The notes: generated from the letters alone by a model not told the origin. Counted from the first letter of the stretch, positions 18,986 through 28,900 are shown. The stretch is DNA of 64,000 nt from Trichomonas vaginalis G3 (GCF_026262505.1 NC_067207.1:15654082-15718081), one strand, 5' to 3'. Program-made: numbers and translations.

Positions 18986-20075
18986 TTATTCAAGTAAATT
19001 TTGCTTGTAGCAAATATTAGTATCATATGAAATAAGTAGACTAACAATATCATTATAATTATTTTCAATTGCAATACAAAGTGGAGTTTTCTCATATTCA
19101 TCAATGATATCAGGATCTGCACGATGTTGGATAAGAAATACAACACATTCTTTGTAATTGTACTGCACTGCAATATGGAGAGGTGTTCTTCCTTTTTTAT
19201 CTTGGACATTGACATCTGAACCATGTGAAACGAGAAAATTGGTGATGTTTGATTATTGCATAATGAAGAGCCGTTTGTCCTTTGTTATTAGCAGCATTCA
19301 CATTAACATTATGTGAAATAAGATATTCGATAGCTTTAATATTATTATACTTAACGGCATAATGAAAAATTGATTTGCCATTGATATCTTTTGCGTTGAT
19401 ATCAGCTCCATTCTCAATGAGAAACTCAAAAATTTCATGGCTATCAAAAGTCGGAAATTCAATGAAATTTATATAATTTAACATTAAAGAGATATGAAGT
19501 GCTGATTGACTAGTTGCTTGGATTCTAGAATTGATATCGATTCCGTTCGAAATGAGAATTTCGATCATTTCTTTATCGCCAAAAATCGCAGCAAAATGTA
19601 GAATTGATAATCCATTTTCTACTTTTGTATTTACATCTCCTTCTTTTGAAATGAAAATTTTGATAATTTCTCTATGATAATTTCTTATTGCATATTGAAA
19701 TGGCGTAATATTTCCCTTATCTACTGCATTAATATTTGCTCCGTGCGAAATAAGAAGTTTAACAATCCTCAAAGAATTATTTAAAACTGCAACATGAAGA
19801 GCAGTCTTATCATCATTGTTTTTCGCATCGACATCAACTGTATATTTGATGCTATTAGATACAAGAAATCCAACTATGTCAAAATCTTTCAATTTTGTTG
19901 CTAAATGAATAGGATAGTATCCATTTTTATCTTTGATATTGGGGTTTGCACCGTTAGAAATAAGAATGTATATCATATCTTTATTACATTGTTTTGCTGC
20001 ATAATGAAGTGGCTTATTGTTTTGGCCATCTTTTGCATTGACATCTGCTCCATGTAAAACTAATAGTTTAACAAT
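18986..20075 (-). pseudogene. Truncated ankyrin-repeat gene, copy 1
   Basis: C-terminal part of a host ankyrin protein with about nine repeats of the LLISHGANINAVDKGNITPF type. At about 20075 the likeness to copy 2 (50006-51810) stops abruptly, so the 5' half is missing. A frameshift near 19245 puts the last two repeats in another frame. The same frameshift exists in copy 2 near 50265, so it predates the duplication. The stop follows ICYKQNLLE. Trichomonads have many such genes, and this one is a dead partial duplicate. Confidence 0.85.
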
Positions 20076-20651
20076 ATAGATCTGCAATTTTCCCAAATGA
20101 ACGGGGTGGATAAGATCCCAGCCCTATCGTCATCCCAGTGTCAATTTTACAAAAAAATTCTTAATAAAAAATTTTTATTAAAAAATTCTTATCTTTTTTC
20201 ATTGAAATTTAAATAATAAAATAAATTTGGCTGTAAAAACCATCAATTATTATAATTCTTATCGAAACACATGTAGAAAAACACTTATCTTTTATACTCT
20301 TTCTATTTGAAACCTGTTTAGTTCAGTAATTAATAATAAAAATTGTGAAAATAGTGACTATTTAACTAAAAATATATTAAATGATGTAATAATGAAATAT
20401 ACATATATTTTTACGAATTATAATTAGAAATTATTCTGGTCTGGGAATCCCAACCCAAAATCATTGAAAATTTGAATATATAGGATGGGCTACCCATCCC
20501 AAAACTATATTGAAATTTTTGAATTGATAATAAATGTATCTATATCTAAGGTATATTAGAGAATTTTTAAAAATTATGCATTAAAAATTTGAATTTATTC
20601 AAAACAAATTGAGAATAAAAATGCTTAAGTAATCACTTCATTATTTCAACA
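20076..20651. other. Upstream region of hAT-like gene, with initiator
   Basis: Starts exactly where ankyrin copy 1 is cut off. It holds GATCCCAGCCCTATCG near 20115 and a perfect inverted repeat GGATGGG-CTA-CCCATCC near 20482-20498. It ends in TCATTA at 20638-20643, a good trichomonad initiator 9 bp before the next ATG. The abrupt start suggests this may be the left edge of the hAT-like element, but no matching right end was found. Confidence 0.45.
20638..20643 (+). promoter_or_regulatory. Initiator TCATTA before hAT-like transposase
   Basis: Exact match to TCAYTW at the usual short distance from the ATG at 20652. It suggests that the transposase gene can be transcribed by host machinery. Confidence 0.6.
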
Positions 20652-22643
20652 ATGATTGATGCAGTACCGACGTACTATAAAGACATTGAGGTCGGTACTA
20701 AGCATCAGTATCTTAGATATAAAAAACCAGGCGACAAGTACGGAAAATATTATGTTAAATGCAATGAACTAGTAAAGCGTCCTGACGGAACTATATGCCA
20801 CTGTGCAATGGAAGAAATGCGTGAGGATCATTTCAAAAAATGGATCCAAAACAAACGGCACATATGCACACCAGGAGAAGTAGCATCACAACAAACAATC
20901 GATCAATACTATCAAAACGTCCCAGCAACAGGGCTTACACCTATATCGTTAGGGGATATCTATGAACAGCTTGCTACATTTACTGGAAGATTTAACTTGG
21001 CTCTGAATACCTTCTCAAGCCCAGAGTTTACAAAGCTAGTTAAAACCATTATAATGTATACTGCAGACTCGATGATATTGAAGTTCCCACAGTTACACAA
21101 TGTTAACATCAATGTTGATAAACTAGCTTCTCAAATATACCAGCCTATTTCAACTGACAAACTAAGGCAAACAATGATACAAATTGCAAATTCAATCCAT
21201 GTTGCAAAAGTTGATGAGTTTGCTAAGCTTGCCTGTACCTGTGTTGCCATTGATGAGGGGAAGACTCAGCAGTTTCACAATCTGGACTTCTCCCTCACAA
21301 ATCCTCTGCAAAGCAAGCGGCCCTATCCTGTTGAGTCAATCCAAATGAATGGTGGAACATCTGAAGATTATATCCACTCGCTTACTCAAGGATTTAACAG
21401 AATCTTCATTAGAGATGTTAAGATCAGCAGTGTAGTTTGCGATGGCAATAAAGCGCAATTGAAATGTTTTCAGAAAGGATGGAATCAATCGTTCTACAAC
21501 TCAAATGACCCAAGGTTATTCAAAATCTTGTTTATCCCGTGTTTATGCCACAGGATTCATAATTGTTATCAATATATGACAACAAAAGACGTAGCATTAG
21601 GAGCAATTGTGAAACATATCCACGAAATATCAGCTCTTTGTAGAATCCATGTTGAAGACATCGGAGCTCTCTGTCCAAAGCATGTATCCACCAGGTGGAT
21701 CTATGATTATAATATTTGTATGTTTATTATCAAGTATCAAGACAAAATTTCAAGATATACGCGTATTGATATTGAAAACATCAAGTTCTTAAGAGACTGC
21801 TTGGCAATTCTCAAGAAGCTTATTTCCACGTTCGAATCAGATAAAACCAAGATATCTGATTGCTACGTATGGCTTTGCAAGGGTATTGAAGCACTCCAAT
21901 ACCTTTCCAGCAGCAACAACAATCCTTTTGCTGGAATCCTTTCAAGATCGTTGTTGAACTATACCCTTGGATCGGACTTTGGAGGTCTTTGGTGCTTAGC
22001 CTTCGCTTTTACACCGAAAGGTAGGTATTATTTCAACCAAAAATTCGTCCACGGAGCGCAGATCAACGAATCTCCGGCAATTAATTCATTTGATATTACA
22101 AACGTAACTTTCGTTAATCCAGTAGAAGACATTCAATCTATCTATATGGACTCTATCTTTGAAGAAGGTTCGACTGAAGTTTCTCTTGATATGGTTGAGG
22201 AGGGATCAATTCGTCAGGTAACTGCTACAATTGACCCTCCTATGCTTGATCTCGCAGATGTAACATCTAGTTCAAATCAGCCGGTTAACCATTTTGTTGC
22301 AGCTAGGCAGTATCTCAAAAGTATTTTGGAACAATTTCGTATTCCGGGTCAACCAATAACAGATATTATTACACTATTTAACACGTATATTAATAGTGAT
22401 AATGATATCTTCTCTGATGATATGATTCAAGAACGTCAAGAATACGGTTGGGAAGAAATCTCTCATAGAGATGGCAATGTATCAATCTTTGCAGATATCG
22501 CCCTTCGTGTTATCTCCGCTTCACCTTCAGAAGCAACATGTGAGAGAACAATAAAAGACCAAAGATTGATACTAAATTTGAAAAGATTACGTTCTCACAA
22601 AATTTTATTAGATAGCCGAGAAATTTTAATGGCTACAAAATAA
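20652..22643 (+). CDS. hAT-like transposase, 663 aa, frame intact
   Basis: Cut-and-paste transposase. The N-terminus has a Cys/His cluster like a BED zinc finger (residues about 38-74). The first catalytic Asp is probably in CVAIDEGKTQ (about 200) and the second in CDGNKAQLKCF (about 263). Next come CLCHRIHN (about 296, the CxxH motif of hAT) and VSTRWIYDYN (about 345). The C-terminus SPSEATCERTIKDQRLI (about 615-632) is the hAT dimerisation motif. The frame is uninterrupted, the initiator is good and the stop is TAAAT. It may be active or a domesticated gene. Clear terminal repeats and an 8-bp duplication were not found. Confidence 0.85.
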   Translation: MIDAVPTYYKDIEVGTKHQYLRYKKPGDKYGKYYVKCNELVKRPDGTICHCAMEEMREDHFKKWIQNKRHICTPGEVASQQTIDQYYQNVPATGLTPISLGDIYEQLATFTGRFNLALNTFSSPEFTKLVKTIIMYTADSMILKFPQLHNVNINVDKLASQIYQPISTDKLRQTMIQIANSIHVAKVDEFAKLACTCVAIDEGKTQQFHNLDFSLTNPLQSKRPYPVESIQMNGGTSEDYIHSLTQGFNRIFIRDVKISSVVCDGNKAQLKCFQKGWNQSFYNSNDPRLFKILFIPCLCHRIHNCYQYMTTKDVALGAIVKHIHEISALCRIHVEDIGALCPKHVSTRWIYDYNICMFIIKYQDKISRYTRIDIENIKFLRDCLAILKKLISTFESDKTKISDCYVWLCKGIEALQYLSSSNNNPFAGILSRSLLNYTLGSDFGGLWCLAFAFTPKGRYYFNQKFVHGAQINESPAINSFDITNVTFVNPVEDIQSIYMDSIFEEGSTEVSLDMVEEGSIRQVTATIDPPMLDLADVTSSSNQPVNHFVAARQYLKSILEQFRIPGQPITDIITLFNTYINSDNDIFSDDMIQERQEYGWEEISHRDGNVSIFADIALRVISASPSEATCERTIKDQRLILNLKRLRSHKILLDSREILMATK

Positions 22644-22888
22644 ATATCTATATTTATTATTAAAAATTGTTTTATATTTTATCTGTTCAATATTTATCTC
22701 ATATAAAAATTTGAAATACTTAATCAAAATTTCTATGTGTTTGTTTGAAAGAGATCGATAGCAATTCATATATCTTTTGAATTTGCTAATTGTGGTGATG
22801 GTACTATTATTATTAATTTTTTATTTTTATTTTTTTTTATTTTTTATTTTTTTTTGACAATATACTATTTAGATTTATACATTCATTC
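22644..22888. other. Intergenic, T-rich
   Basis: Spacer with a T-rich tract (about 22817-22855) between the hAT-like gene and the Maverick end. No gene seen. Confidence 0.5.
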
Positions 22889-22890
22889 AA
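22885..22890. repeat. Target-site duplication ATTCAA, left of Maverick C-B
   Basis: ATTCAA here and at 48185-48190 border the two outer A/T tracts of the Maverick. Six bases is the usual Maverick duplication length. Confidence 0.75.
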
Positions 22891-22914
22891 AAAAAAAAAA
22901 AAAAAAAAAAAAAA

Positions 22915-22966
22915 GGTAGTGGGGCTTCCAGGCACTTCGTGCCCTCTAGCCCTGAAGATGTTTAGT
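22915..22966. repeat. Left terminal inverted repeat of Maverick C-B
   Basis: GGTAGTGGGGCTTCCAGG, then a small hairpin GGCAC-TTC-GTGCC, then CTCTAGCCCTGAAGATGTTTA. It pairs with 48105-48155. Outside it is a run of about 26 A (22889-22914), mirrored by about 29 T at the other end, so the tract belongs to the inverted repeat and is not a retroposon tail. Confidence 0.9.
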
Positions 22967-23086
22967 ATAAATGAAGTTCTTATATACGGGTCTTCCAGGA
23001 GCTTTTCACAAATTATATATGTTTTCATGTTTTGTCACTTTTCTGTCACTTTTCAGGTAAAAACATTTTTATTATATATATATAAA

Positions 23087-23880
23087 ATGAATTTTACAAA
23101 ACCACCGTTACCCTTCTTTGGAAATAAGAGTAGATGTAAAGATATTCTATTGAGAGAACTTAAGAAACTACCGAATGGTCTAACATTTGTAGATTTGTTC
23201 GGTGGAAGTTTCTATATATCTCATTTGTGCCATACTGTATTTCCTGACTCAAAGATTATATGCAATGACTTCGACAACTATATGAACCGTCTCAAACATA
23301 TACCAGACACAAACAAAATATTGAAAGAGTTAAAAGAAAAGATACCTATAGGTAAGATGGAACGTATACCATTAGATAAGAAAAATACTGTCAGAGAGGT
23401 TTTGAAAAAAGCAGAGTATATTGACTGGGATAGTATATCTTCTAGACTATTATATAGTGGTGCTATAAGAGTTCATGACATTGAAACACTTATGTCAAAA
23501 GTTTTATATCTTAACTATACAAATGTTTTCAAAGAGGACATAGAAAAATATATTGAGGGTATAGAGTTTGTGAGATGTCATTGGACAGATTGTATGAAAA
23601 ATATAAAGACAAGGAAAATGTTTTCTTTATAGTGGACCCGCCGTTCTATAACACATGGGATTTTCAATACCAAGTAGACTGGACTTTGAGAGACTCTTTA
23701 GAAACTTTAGACGTTTTACATAACCATCCATGCTTTTACTTTACATCCGATAAAAGTGGTTTGGAAACCGTTATGAGATGGTTAGAGGACATACATGACT
23801 ATGAGTTTATATATGACAAGATAGAATATGAGAGAGGTCCTATAAACTGGAGAAAGTGTCACAATAAAGAAATTTTATAG
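23087..23880 (+). pseudogene. Dam-type (D12 class) N6-adenine DNA methyltransferase, Maverick C-B
   Basis: Methylates adenine in DNA using S-adenosylmethionine. Visible motifs are PFFGNKSR near the start (target/SAM region), FVDLFGGSF (SAM-binding motif I), DFDNY (acidic motif) and VDPPFYNTWDF (catalytic DPPF/Y motif). Order and spacing are those of the Dam family. N6-methyladenine is reported as the main DNA mark of T. vaginalis, and Maverick-borne methylases are a known source of such genes. The gene looks broken, with about one break. It is the first gene after the left end. Confidence 0.8.
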
Positions 23881-23887
23881 TAAGTAA

Positions 23888-24019
23888 ATGTGGTTTGAAA
23901 TAGGACTACTTGTTTTAGGTTTTTTCCATTGTGTCATTTATTTATTTGACGTGGCAGAAAAGTACAGAGAATATGAAGATGAACCAATGCCTGCAAATGT
24001 TCAGCATATGTACTCGTAA
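23888..24019 (+). CDS. Small single-pass membrane protein, 43 aa
   Basis: A frame starting MWFEIGLLVLGFFHCVIYLF 7 bp after the methylase gene. It has one hydrophobic segment (about residues 3-20) and a charged, acidic tail ending MPANVQHMYS. Likely a small membrane or virion protein. It is supported by tight gene spacing and composition, not by homology. Looks whole. Confidence 0.45.
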   Translation: MWFEIGLLVLGFFHCVIYLFDVAEKYREYEDEPMPANVQHMYS

Positions 24020-24042
24020 GAGATATTTTTATCTAATATTAA

Positions 24043-24405
24043 ATGGACGCACAGAACTTAGCGAATGCACAGCAACCTGGACAACCAAACCCAGAGAATA
24101 TTCCAAATGAAGTTAGAATACAAACTGCAATGGCAAACTATGGTCAAGTGCCAACAGATGTACAAATGCAAACTGCCATGTCAAATGACGCTGCGTTAGG
24201 TTTGCCACCATGGTATGCAAATATGAGATGGAAAGAGTTTTATACAAACCCTGAAGTGGGATATAAACAACTTTATGCAGATGACGCGAACACAGGAGTT
24301 GACCCAGAATATGTTTTCTACCAGAGGAGAAACAGAATGTATGAGCTCCAGTTAAAGAATGCTATGGAACTCAACAGGAAACGTAAGAGACTAGGCGGAC
24401 ATTAG
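24043..24405 (+). CDS. Maverick small protein, 120 aa
   Basis: The N-terminal third is Asn/Gln/Pro-rich with a doubled motif (VRIQTAMANYGQVPTD, VQMQTAMSND). The middle is aromatic (PPWYANMRWKEFYTNPE). The end is basic (NRKRKRLGGH). A disordered arm, aromatic core and basic tail suit a minor virion protein that contacts DNA, but this is inference. Looks whole. Confidence 0.55.
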   Translation: MDAQNLANAQQPGQPNPENIPNEVRIQTAMANYGQVPTDVQMQTAMSNDAALGLPPWYANMRWKEFYTNPEVGYKQLYADDANTGVDPEYVFYQRRNRMYELQLKNAMELNRKRKRLGGH

Positions 24406-24423
24406 ATTTTTACATATAGTAAA

Positions 24424-24663
24424 ATGGGTTTCTTCAGTAAGATAGGAAACTTCTTCGAAATGTTGGAAGAGGTATATGGAATGGAATAAAAACCGTAGGA
24501 AGAGGAATTTGGAACGGAGTCAAAAATATTGGTAAAAGAGTAGGTCAGTTTGTTGGTATTATACCTAAAGACCCTGAACCAGAAGAACAAGCTCCTGTTA
24601 TACAACAGCCTGAACCTGCACCACAGTCTAGTTGGCAACCAAATCCAACACCTCAACCGTATT
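24424..24663 (+). pseudogene. Small amphipathic Maverick protein, broken
   Basis: Starts MGFFSKIGNFF. The region codes for short Gly/Ile/Trp-rich amphipathic stretches and a Pro/Gln-rich end. A similar small gene (MGLFGALAGVASRF) occurs at 28088. Such peptides resemble membrane-active minor capsid proteins of adenovirus-like viruses (weak inference). It looks broken, with about one break. Confidence 0.4.
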
Positions 24664-24677
24664 AAAAAATTATATTT

Positions 24678-24842
24678 TTACGTTCGATAGTAGTTGTATA
24701 TGAAACTAAGTTCTAAGTAAAACGCGTGGTATAATGGAATTATTCTCTTTCTTCCATCTGTAGTAAACCATACTTGAAAGTCTGAAATACTTCCACTCGG
24801 CGGTTCATATAACTTTGTAGGTTTTTCGTAAAAGTCATTCAT
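24678..24842 (-). CDS. Maverick small protein, 54 aa
   Basis: Frame MNDFYEKPTKLYEPPSGS... ending IYNYYRT. Its ATG shares one base with the stop of the upstream gene (TGATG at 24840-24844), an arrangement typical of linked reinitiation in compact viral genomes. Aromatic-rich, no known domain. Looks whole. Confidence 0.45.
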   Translation of the reverse strand: MNDFYEKPTKLYEPPSGSISDFQVWFTTDGRKRIIPLYHAFYLELSFIYNYYRT

Positions 24843-25480
24843 CAGCATAAGAAAGAGTTTTGCGCACCAGAAAATGAAGCATGAACTATAATAGCATCTG
24901 GGTCGAAAACATTTTCATATGTTCCATTAGGGTTTTCGACTTCATAAAAGTCCGGGTGTACTGGATATTCTGCAGGCTGATTTAACATCCTCAAAAATCT
25001 ATACCATGCCAAGTTGTTATATTTTGTAGAAATATAAACGTTTTCTCCAAGGTCTTCTATTTTATTGATTTTAACAGTTGCGTTTTTCCTGTCATAAATA
25101 ATATCGAGATGGTACTCTCCTTCGTCAATGTTATACTGGTTTGCATATTCGAGATAGATATCGTTTATTTTTTCTTGAAAAGCTTGAAGAGTTGTTTCTA
25201 AGTTTACAAGCAAATTCACTTGTAAAAGTTTTCCCTGTTCAAATTTCTCATGCGTACGTTTTTCTTTGTTATAGTATCGAACTAAAACCGACCGTAAATG
25301 GGAAACCATGTATGGCTTCTGAAATGAACTTCATTCTACGAAAGCCAAGCTTTTGTGACGGATGGGTCTCTTAACCATCTCAATGGGTAGTCAAAACGAT
25401 AGCCTTCATGCTTTACGGTCTCTGTCTCAAACTTTTGACCGACATTAGTAAAAAGTTCATCTAATGGTTTAGTTGTAGCA
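24842..25480 (-). pseudogene. Maverick protein, unknown, probably broken
   Basis: The long open stretch from 25309 to 24842 codes for 155 residues (for example YNIDEGEYHLDIIYDRKNA and LAWYRFLRMLNQPAEYPVH), a mixed alpha/beta sequence. Coding-like sequence continues upstream toward 25480, so the gene seems broken, with about one break. It is divergent from the fibre gene. Function not recognised. Confidence 0.45.
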
Positions 25481-25529
25481 ACTCTTGAATTTTCTTTTTC
25501 TATTGAAGCATATTTTATCTAGAATAAAA

Positions 25530-27120
25530 ATGTCAAATGAAACAGCGTCTATGAGAGAAATACAACACAACCGACAACTCATTATACAAGCTCTAAATAA
25601 GAACACAACAAACTTTTCAAACTATTCTAAGATATCTGAGTCATTGAAAGAAGGAAACTTAAAACTGACGATAAACCCATTGACAGACGAGTTTCTGTTT
25701 CAAGACAAGAACCATACTGTCTGTATAAATCCAACAAAAGGAACTTTAAACGAGAAACCTATAAATGAACTTCTTTTGAAAGCAGATGTTGACAACAAAG
25801 CTGACAAAGAATATGTAGACGATGCAATAGCAAAAGAAGAAGAAAGAGCTAACAATGCTTATGCAACAAAAGAACATACTCATCCTGAACTAGCAGACAA
25901 AACATATGTTGACAATAAAATGTCAAGTGAAGTGACAAGAGCTGAAAACGAATATTCTAAAAAGACTCATATACATACCATTGCAAATATTACAAACTTA
26001 CAAGAAACCTTAAACAGGAAAAGTGCCGTTGGACATACACATACATCTTCTGAAATAACAGACTTAAACGTTAGCCTTGAAAAGAAAGCAGATAAAACAT
26101 ATGTCAATGAAATATACCAAAGTTTAGTTGGAACAAAAAATATTGAAACTATTGTTGGTGACTTTTCTGTCAATGAAGAAAACAAATATTTTAGATGGGA
26201 GTTTGTACACTCCTTAAAAAATGGTATACGGTATAAACTCATTCCGAAAAATAACAATGAAATGTATGTAAGCTATATAAAGAATGATGGTACACAAGTT
26301 AAAGTTCCATTAGACAACAACTGCTACTTAAACTTATATGGAGACGAACAAAAGAAATATTTAAGAGTTTATGAAATGGCAGATATGACATTACCTAACC
26401 CAGCTCCAGCACCATATTATTATGACTATGGTGTTGACGCACGTGTAGACCCAAAAAAGCAAACATTATATTTAGAATATTATAGATATAAAAGATATAA
26501 TGCAATAGAAAAAACGCGAATAGTATATTATTATACAGATGACAGAAATAAATATTATAGTCAAGATTTTACCTACCCTGAAAACATAAGATTATATTAT
26601 AAAAAATATTCTGACACAAACCAGAAGAAACCAGAAATAGTTACACTATATTTTAAGTTCAAAAGAGACAATCCTATATTATCTCATATGTTTGATTTAA
26701 TGAACCCAGTAGGTTCTATTTATACATCTATGGATGTGAGAGGTCCTCAAGCAATGTTTGGTGTTGGTGCATGGGAACAAATAGTCGACAGGTTTTTGTA
26801 TTGTGCAAACTCTTCAAAGGAAACAGGTGGAAGTAAAACGATTTCAGGTGAAAATTTACCTGCACACAGTCACTACATAGATTTAAGTACATCTCAAGCG
26901 GGTTGGCATAAGCATAGATATTGGGATTGGTCAGGAATGACAAAAGGTAAAGGATATGATGTTAAAGACAACGTTAAGTTTGCCATAAATTGTTACTGGG
27001 TGACACTCAGGGAGAAGGAAACCATACACATTTCGTTTCAGGATATACGCAAACAACGGGACAAAGTAAAGAATACATGCCACCTTACATGACAGTTTAC
27101 GCATGGTATAGAATTGCTTA
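25530..27120 (+). pseudogene. Phage tail-fibre-like protein with collar domain, Maverick C-B
   Basis: Starts MSNETASMREIQHN after TCTAGAATAAAAATG. Residues about 75-190 hold fibre repeats of the type KADKTYVDNKM, THIHTIANITNLQETLNRK and GHTHTSSEITDLNVSLEKKA, as in trimeric bacteriophage tail fibres. The C-terminal part NPVGSIYTSMDVRGPQAMFG with AWEQIVDRFLYC and LPAHSHYIDL matches the tail-collar/receptor-binding tip of phage short fibres. It probably forms spikes for cell attachment. The region looks broken near its end, with about one break. A second, different fibre with the same tip is at 61578-63653. Confidence 0.7.
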
Positions 27121-27990
27121 GTCGTCATTTTCAACTTCTTTAGCATATTCGTCAGGAGTTGTCTTATATTTGTTAGGAACTGTCTTTGAAAGTATACCAC
27201 CTTGAACTTTGACAAGTTTGAAACGAGGTCTGACAATTGTCGTTTTATCTTCTGCTTGCAGTGTGTACATTTTGCCATGTTTGCCTAAAACTTCATAATA
27301 TTCTCTTGTATACTTTCTTCTATTTTTACGAACACGAATATGAGTACCTGTCGAGTTCCCATTGTTGTCATAGTCAATAGTATTTTCATATGGGTCGCGT
27401 TTAGGTATTTCTATTTTTACTTTGTCACCTTTCTTAAGTTTGAAGCCCGGCATTCTTTCTTGTTTGTCTCTTTTGACTAAACTATTAAATATATAGTCTT
27501 TCTCTAAGTCAGGGTTGTTTTTCATTTCTTCGGGGGAGTGGTTTCCCAAACCTTTTTGTTTACGGTTATTGTAAATATTTAAAACTTGTCTCATCTTTGC
27601 CATGGAGAAGTGTCTATATTTGTCGTCATATGACATTTCATTTGCTTCACCACCTTGTGGTTGGTTTAAGTCTCTTAACATTTTTATACAACCGTCAATG
27701 ACACCAAGAGCAGAATGGTTTTGGTCGACAATGAAATATTGGTTTACATTTTTTGAACGCAGATAGTTTTTAATATCGTCTGATTTGAAAGAACTTTCAT
27801 AGTCAGATGTCAGTTTTGTTGGATGGTATTTGTCAACGAATATTGTCAAAGCAGTTTTCACATCTAAAATATTTTTGGACTGTAATGGTATGGCTTCACA
27901 GTATCTTGTGTTTTGACCAACAAATATTAGCCAGTATGGTGGTCCATCTGTTCTAACCTCGGAATGTTTTCCAAGATATCCATAAACCAA
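27118..27990 (-). CDS. Retroviral-type (DDE) integrase, Maverick C-B
   Basis: Integrase that inserts the element. Core-fold landmarks are YWLIFVGQNTRYCEAIPLQS (first strand block), LTSDYESSFKSDDI (second Asp region) and YFIVDQNHSALGVIDGCIK (helix with the third acidic region). A basic C-terminal part ends in a chromodomain/SH3-like stretch (LKKGDKVKIEIPKRD and REYYEVLGKHGKMYTL). This order is that of Maverick c-integrases. The N-terminal zinc-binding part is not evident, so the gene is probably broken at the 5' side. The 3' end abuts the fibre gene tail to tail. Confidence 0.75.
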   Translation of the reverse strand: MVYGYLGKHSEVRTDGPPYWLIFVGQNTRYCEAIPLQSKNILDVKTALTIFVDKYHPTKLTSDYESSFKSDDIKNYLRSKNVNQYFIVDQNHSALGVIDGCIKMLRDLNQPQGGEANEMSYDDKYRHFSMAKMRQVLNIYNNRKQKGLGNHSPEEMKNNPDLEKDYIFNSLVKRDKQERMPGFKLKKGDKVKIEIPKRDPYENTIDYDNNGNSTGTHIRVRKNRRKYTREYYEVLGKHGKMYTLQAEDKTTIVRPRFKLVKVQGGILSKTVPNKYKTTPDEYAKEVENDD

Positions 27991-28087
27991 GCATTTGGTG
28001 TTGAACTAAAGATTTTTATGAGTGCTTTCTTTGTCGCTTAGAAACATAGGGTCCTTGTTTGGATTCGTCATTTTTTAACCCTAAGAA

Positions 28088-28446
28088 ATGGGTTTATTTG
28101 GCGCATTAGCAGGAGTTGCATCCAGATTTTTGCCCGCAGTGGGAACAATAGCCAGAGGTGTATTTGGAGTTGGAAGGAAGATTTTGAGTACATTAGGTTA
28201 TACTTAAAGAGAAAGCACAACCTATTATACAAACTGTACAGAAAGGTTGGATTAGCACGAGATGCAGCAAATCTTATTCCAAATCCTGAAACAAGAGGAA
28301 AAGTTCAAGGATGGATGGACAATGTAGGAAGACAAGCAGAAAACTATTATAACAAAGCAAATGACTACTATAACCAAGCAGGACACTATATGGACCAAGG
28401 TGAAAGATTCTTTAACAGAGGATATAACCATGCACAACAGTGGTAA
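28088..28446 (+). pseudogene. Small Ala/Gly-rich amphipathic Maverick protein, broken
   Basis: Starts MGLFGALAGVASRFLPAVG. Downstream coding-like sequence is Asn/Tyr/Gln-rich (ENYYNKANDYYNQAGHYMDQ). The beginning looks like a membrane-active amphipathic peptide. Probably a minor virion protein. Looks broken, with about one break. Confidence 0.4.
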
Positions 28447-28505
28447 ACAATAACCAACCGCAACCGCCTCAAACGTGGGAATGTAAAGTTTTTTACTGAG
28501 ATGAA

Positions 28506-28643
28506 ATGAACAATACAGCATTGAGACAAATGGGTTCAAGATGGATTTGTCGACTTCCAGCAGTTACACAACCACGTGTTTGTCAAGTTCTTCCTATACC
28601 TCAGGAAGTTTTAGACCGACTTAAAAAACAAACAACCAGTTGA
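28506..28643 (+). CDS. Maverick small protein, 45 aa
   Basis: Frame MNNTALRQMGSRWICRLPAV... ending KKQTTS. It follows TTTTTTACTGAGATGAAATG, the same leader that precedes the 28679 gene, which argues for real expression of both. Short and basic, no domain. Confidence 0.4.
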   Translation: MNNTALRQMGSRWICRLPAVTQPRVCQVLPIPQEVLDRLKKQTTS

Positions 28644-28678
28644 AAACAAACCAAACTAAAATTTTTTACTGAGATGAA

Positions 28679-28900
28679 ATGACCGAAGAAGTTGAAACGG
28701 TAGATTTGACACCACAAACAAAAAGTTCAGAACCATTGTCAAAACCTGTCAAAGAACTTACAGATGAAGAGAAAAATTCAATAATAGAAAGTGCCAGGTC
28801 TGGAAATACAAACCCTAACTATAAAGTCACTTTTCATAGAAATGGAACGGCTAGTATCTCAAAAAGAAACAGACCCTCACAAATAAATATTGAAGTCTGA
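28679..28900 (+). CDS. Maverick small protein, 73 aa
   Basis: Polar, Thr/Ser/Glu-rich N-terminus. The C-terminal half KVTFHRNGTASISKRNRPSQ looks like a short beta hairpin with a basic end. It shares an identical leader with the 28506 gene and overlaps the start of the next gene by 11 bp. Function unknown; looks whole. Confidence 0.5.
   Translation: MTEEVETVDLTPQTKSSEPLSKPVKELTDEEKNSIIESARSGNTNPNYKVTFHRNGTASISKRNRPSQINIEV

Noticed and set aside
22889-22914. Poly(A) tail of a retroposon at the A-run
   Set aside because: An inverted T-run of similar length lies at the other end of the Maverick and both are bounded by ATTCAA, so the run belongs to the terminal repeat.
27001-27278. Minus-strand frame of 115 residues near the fibre end
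   Set aside because: Mostly antisense to the fibre gene and out of frame with the integrase; no start context or domain.
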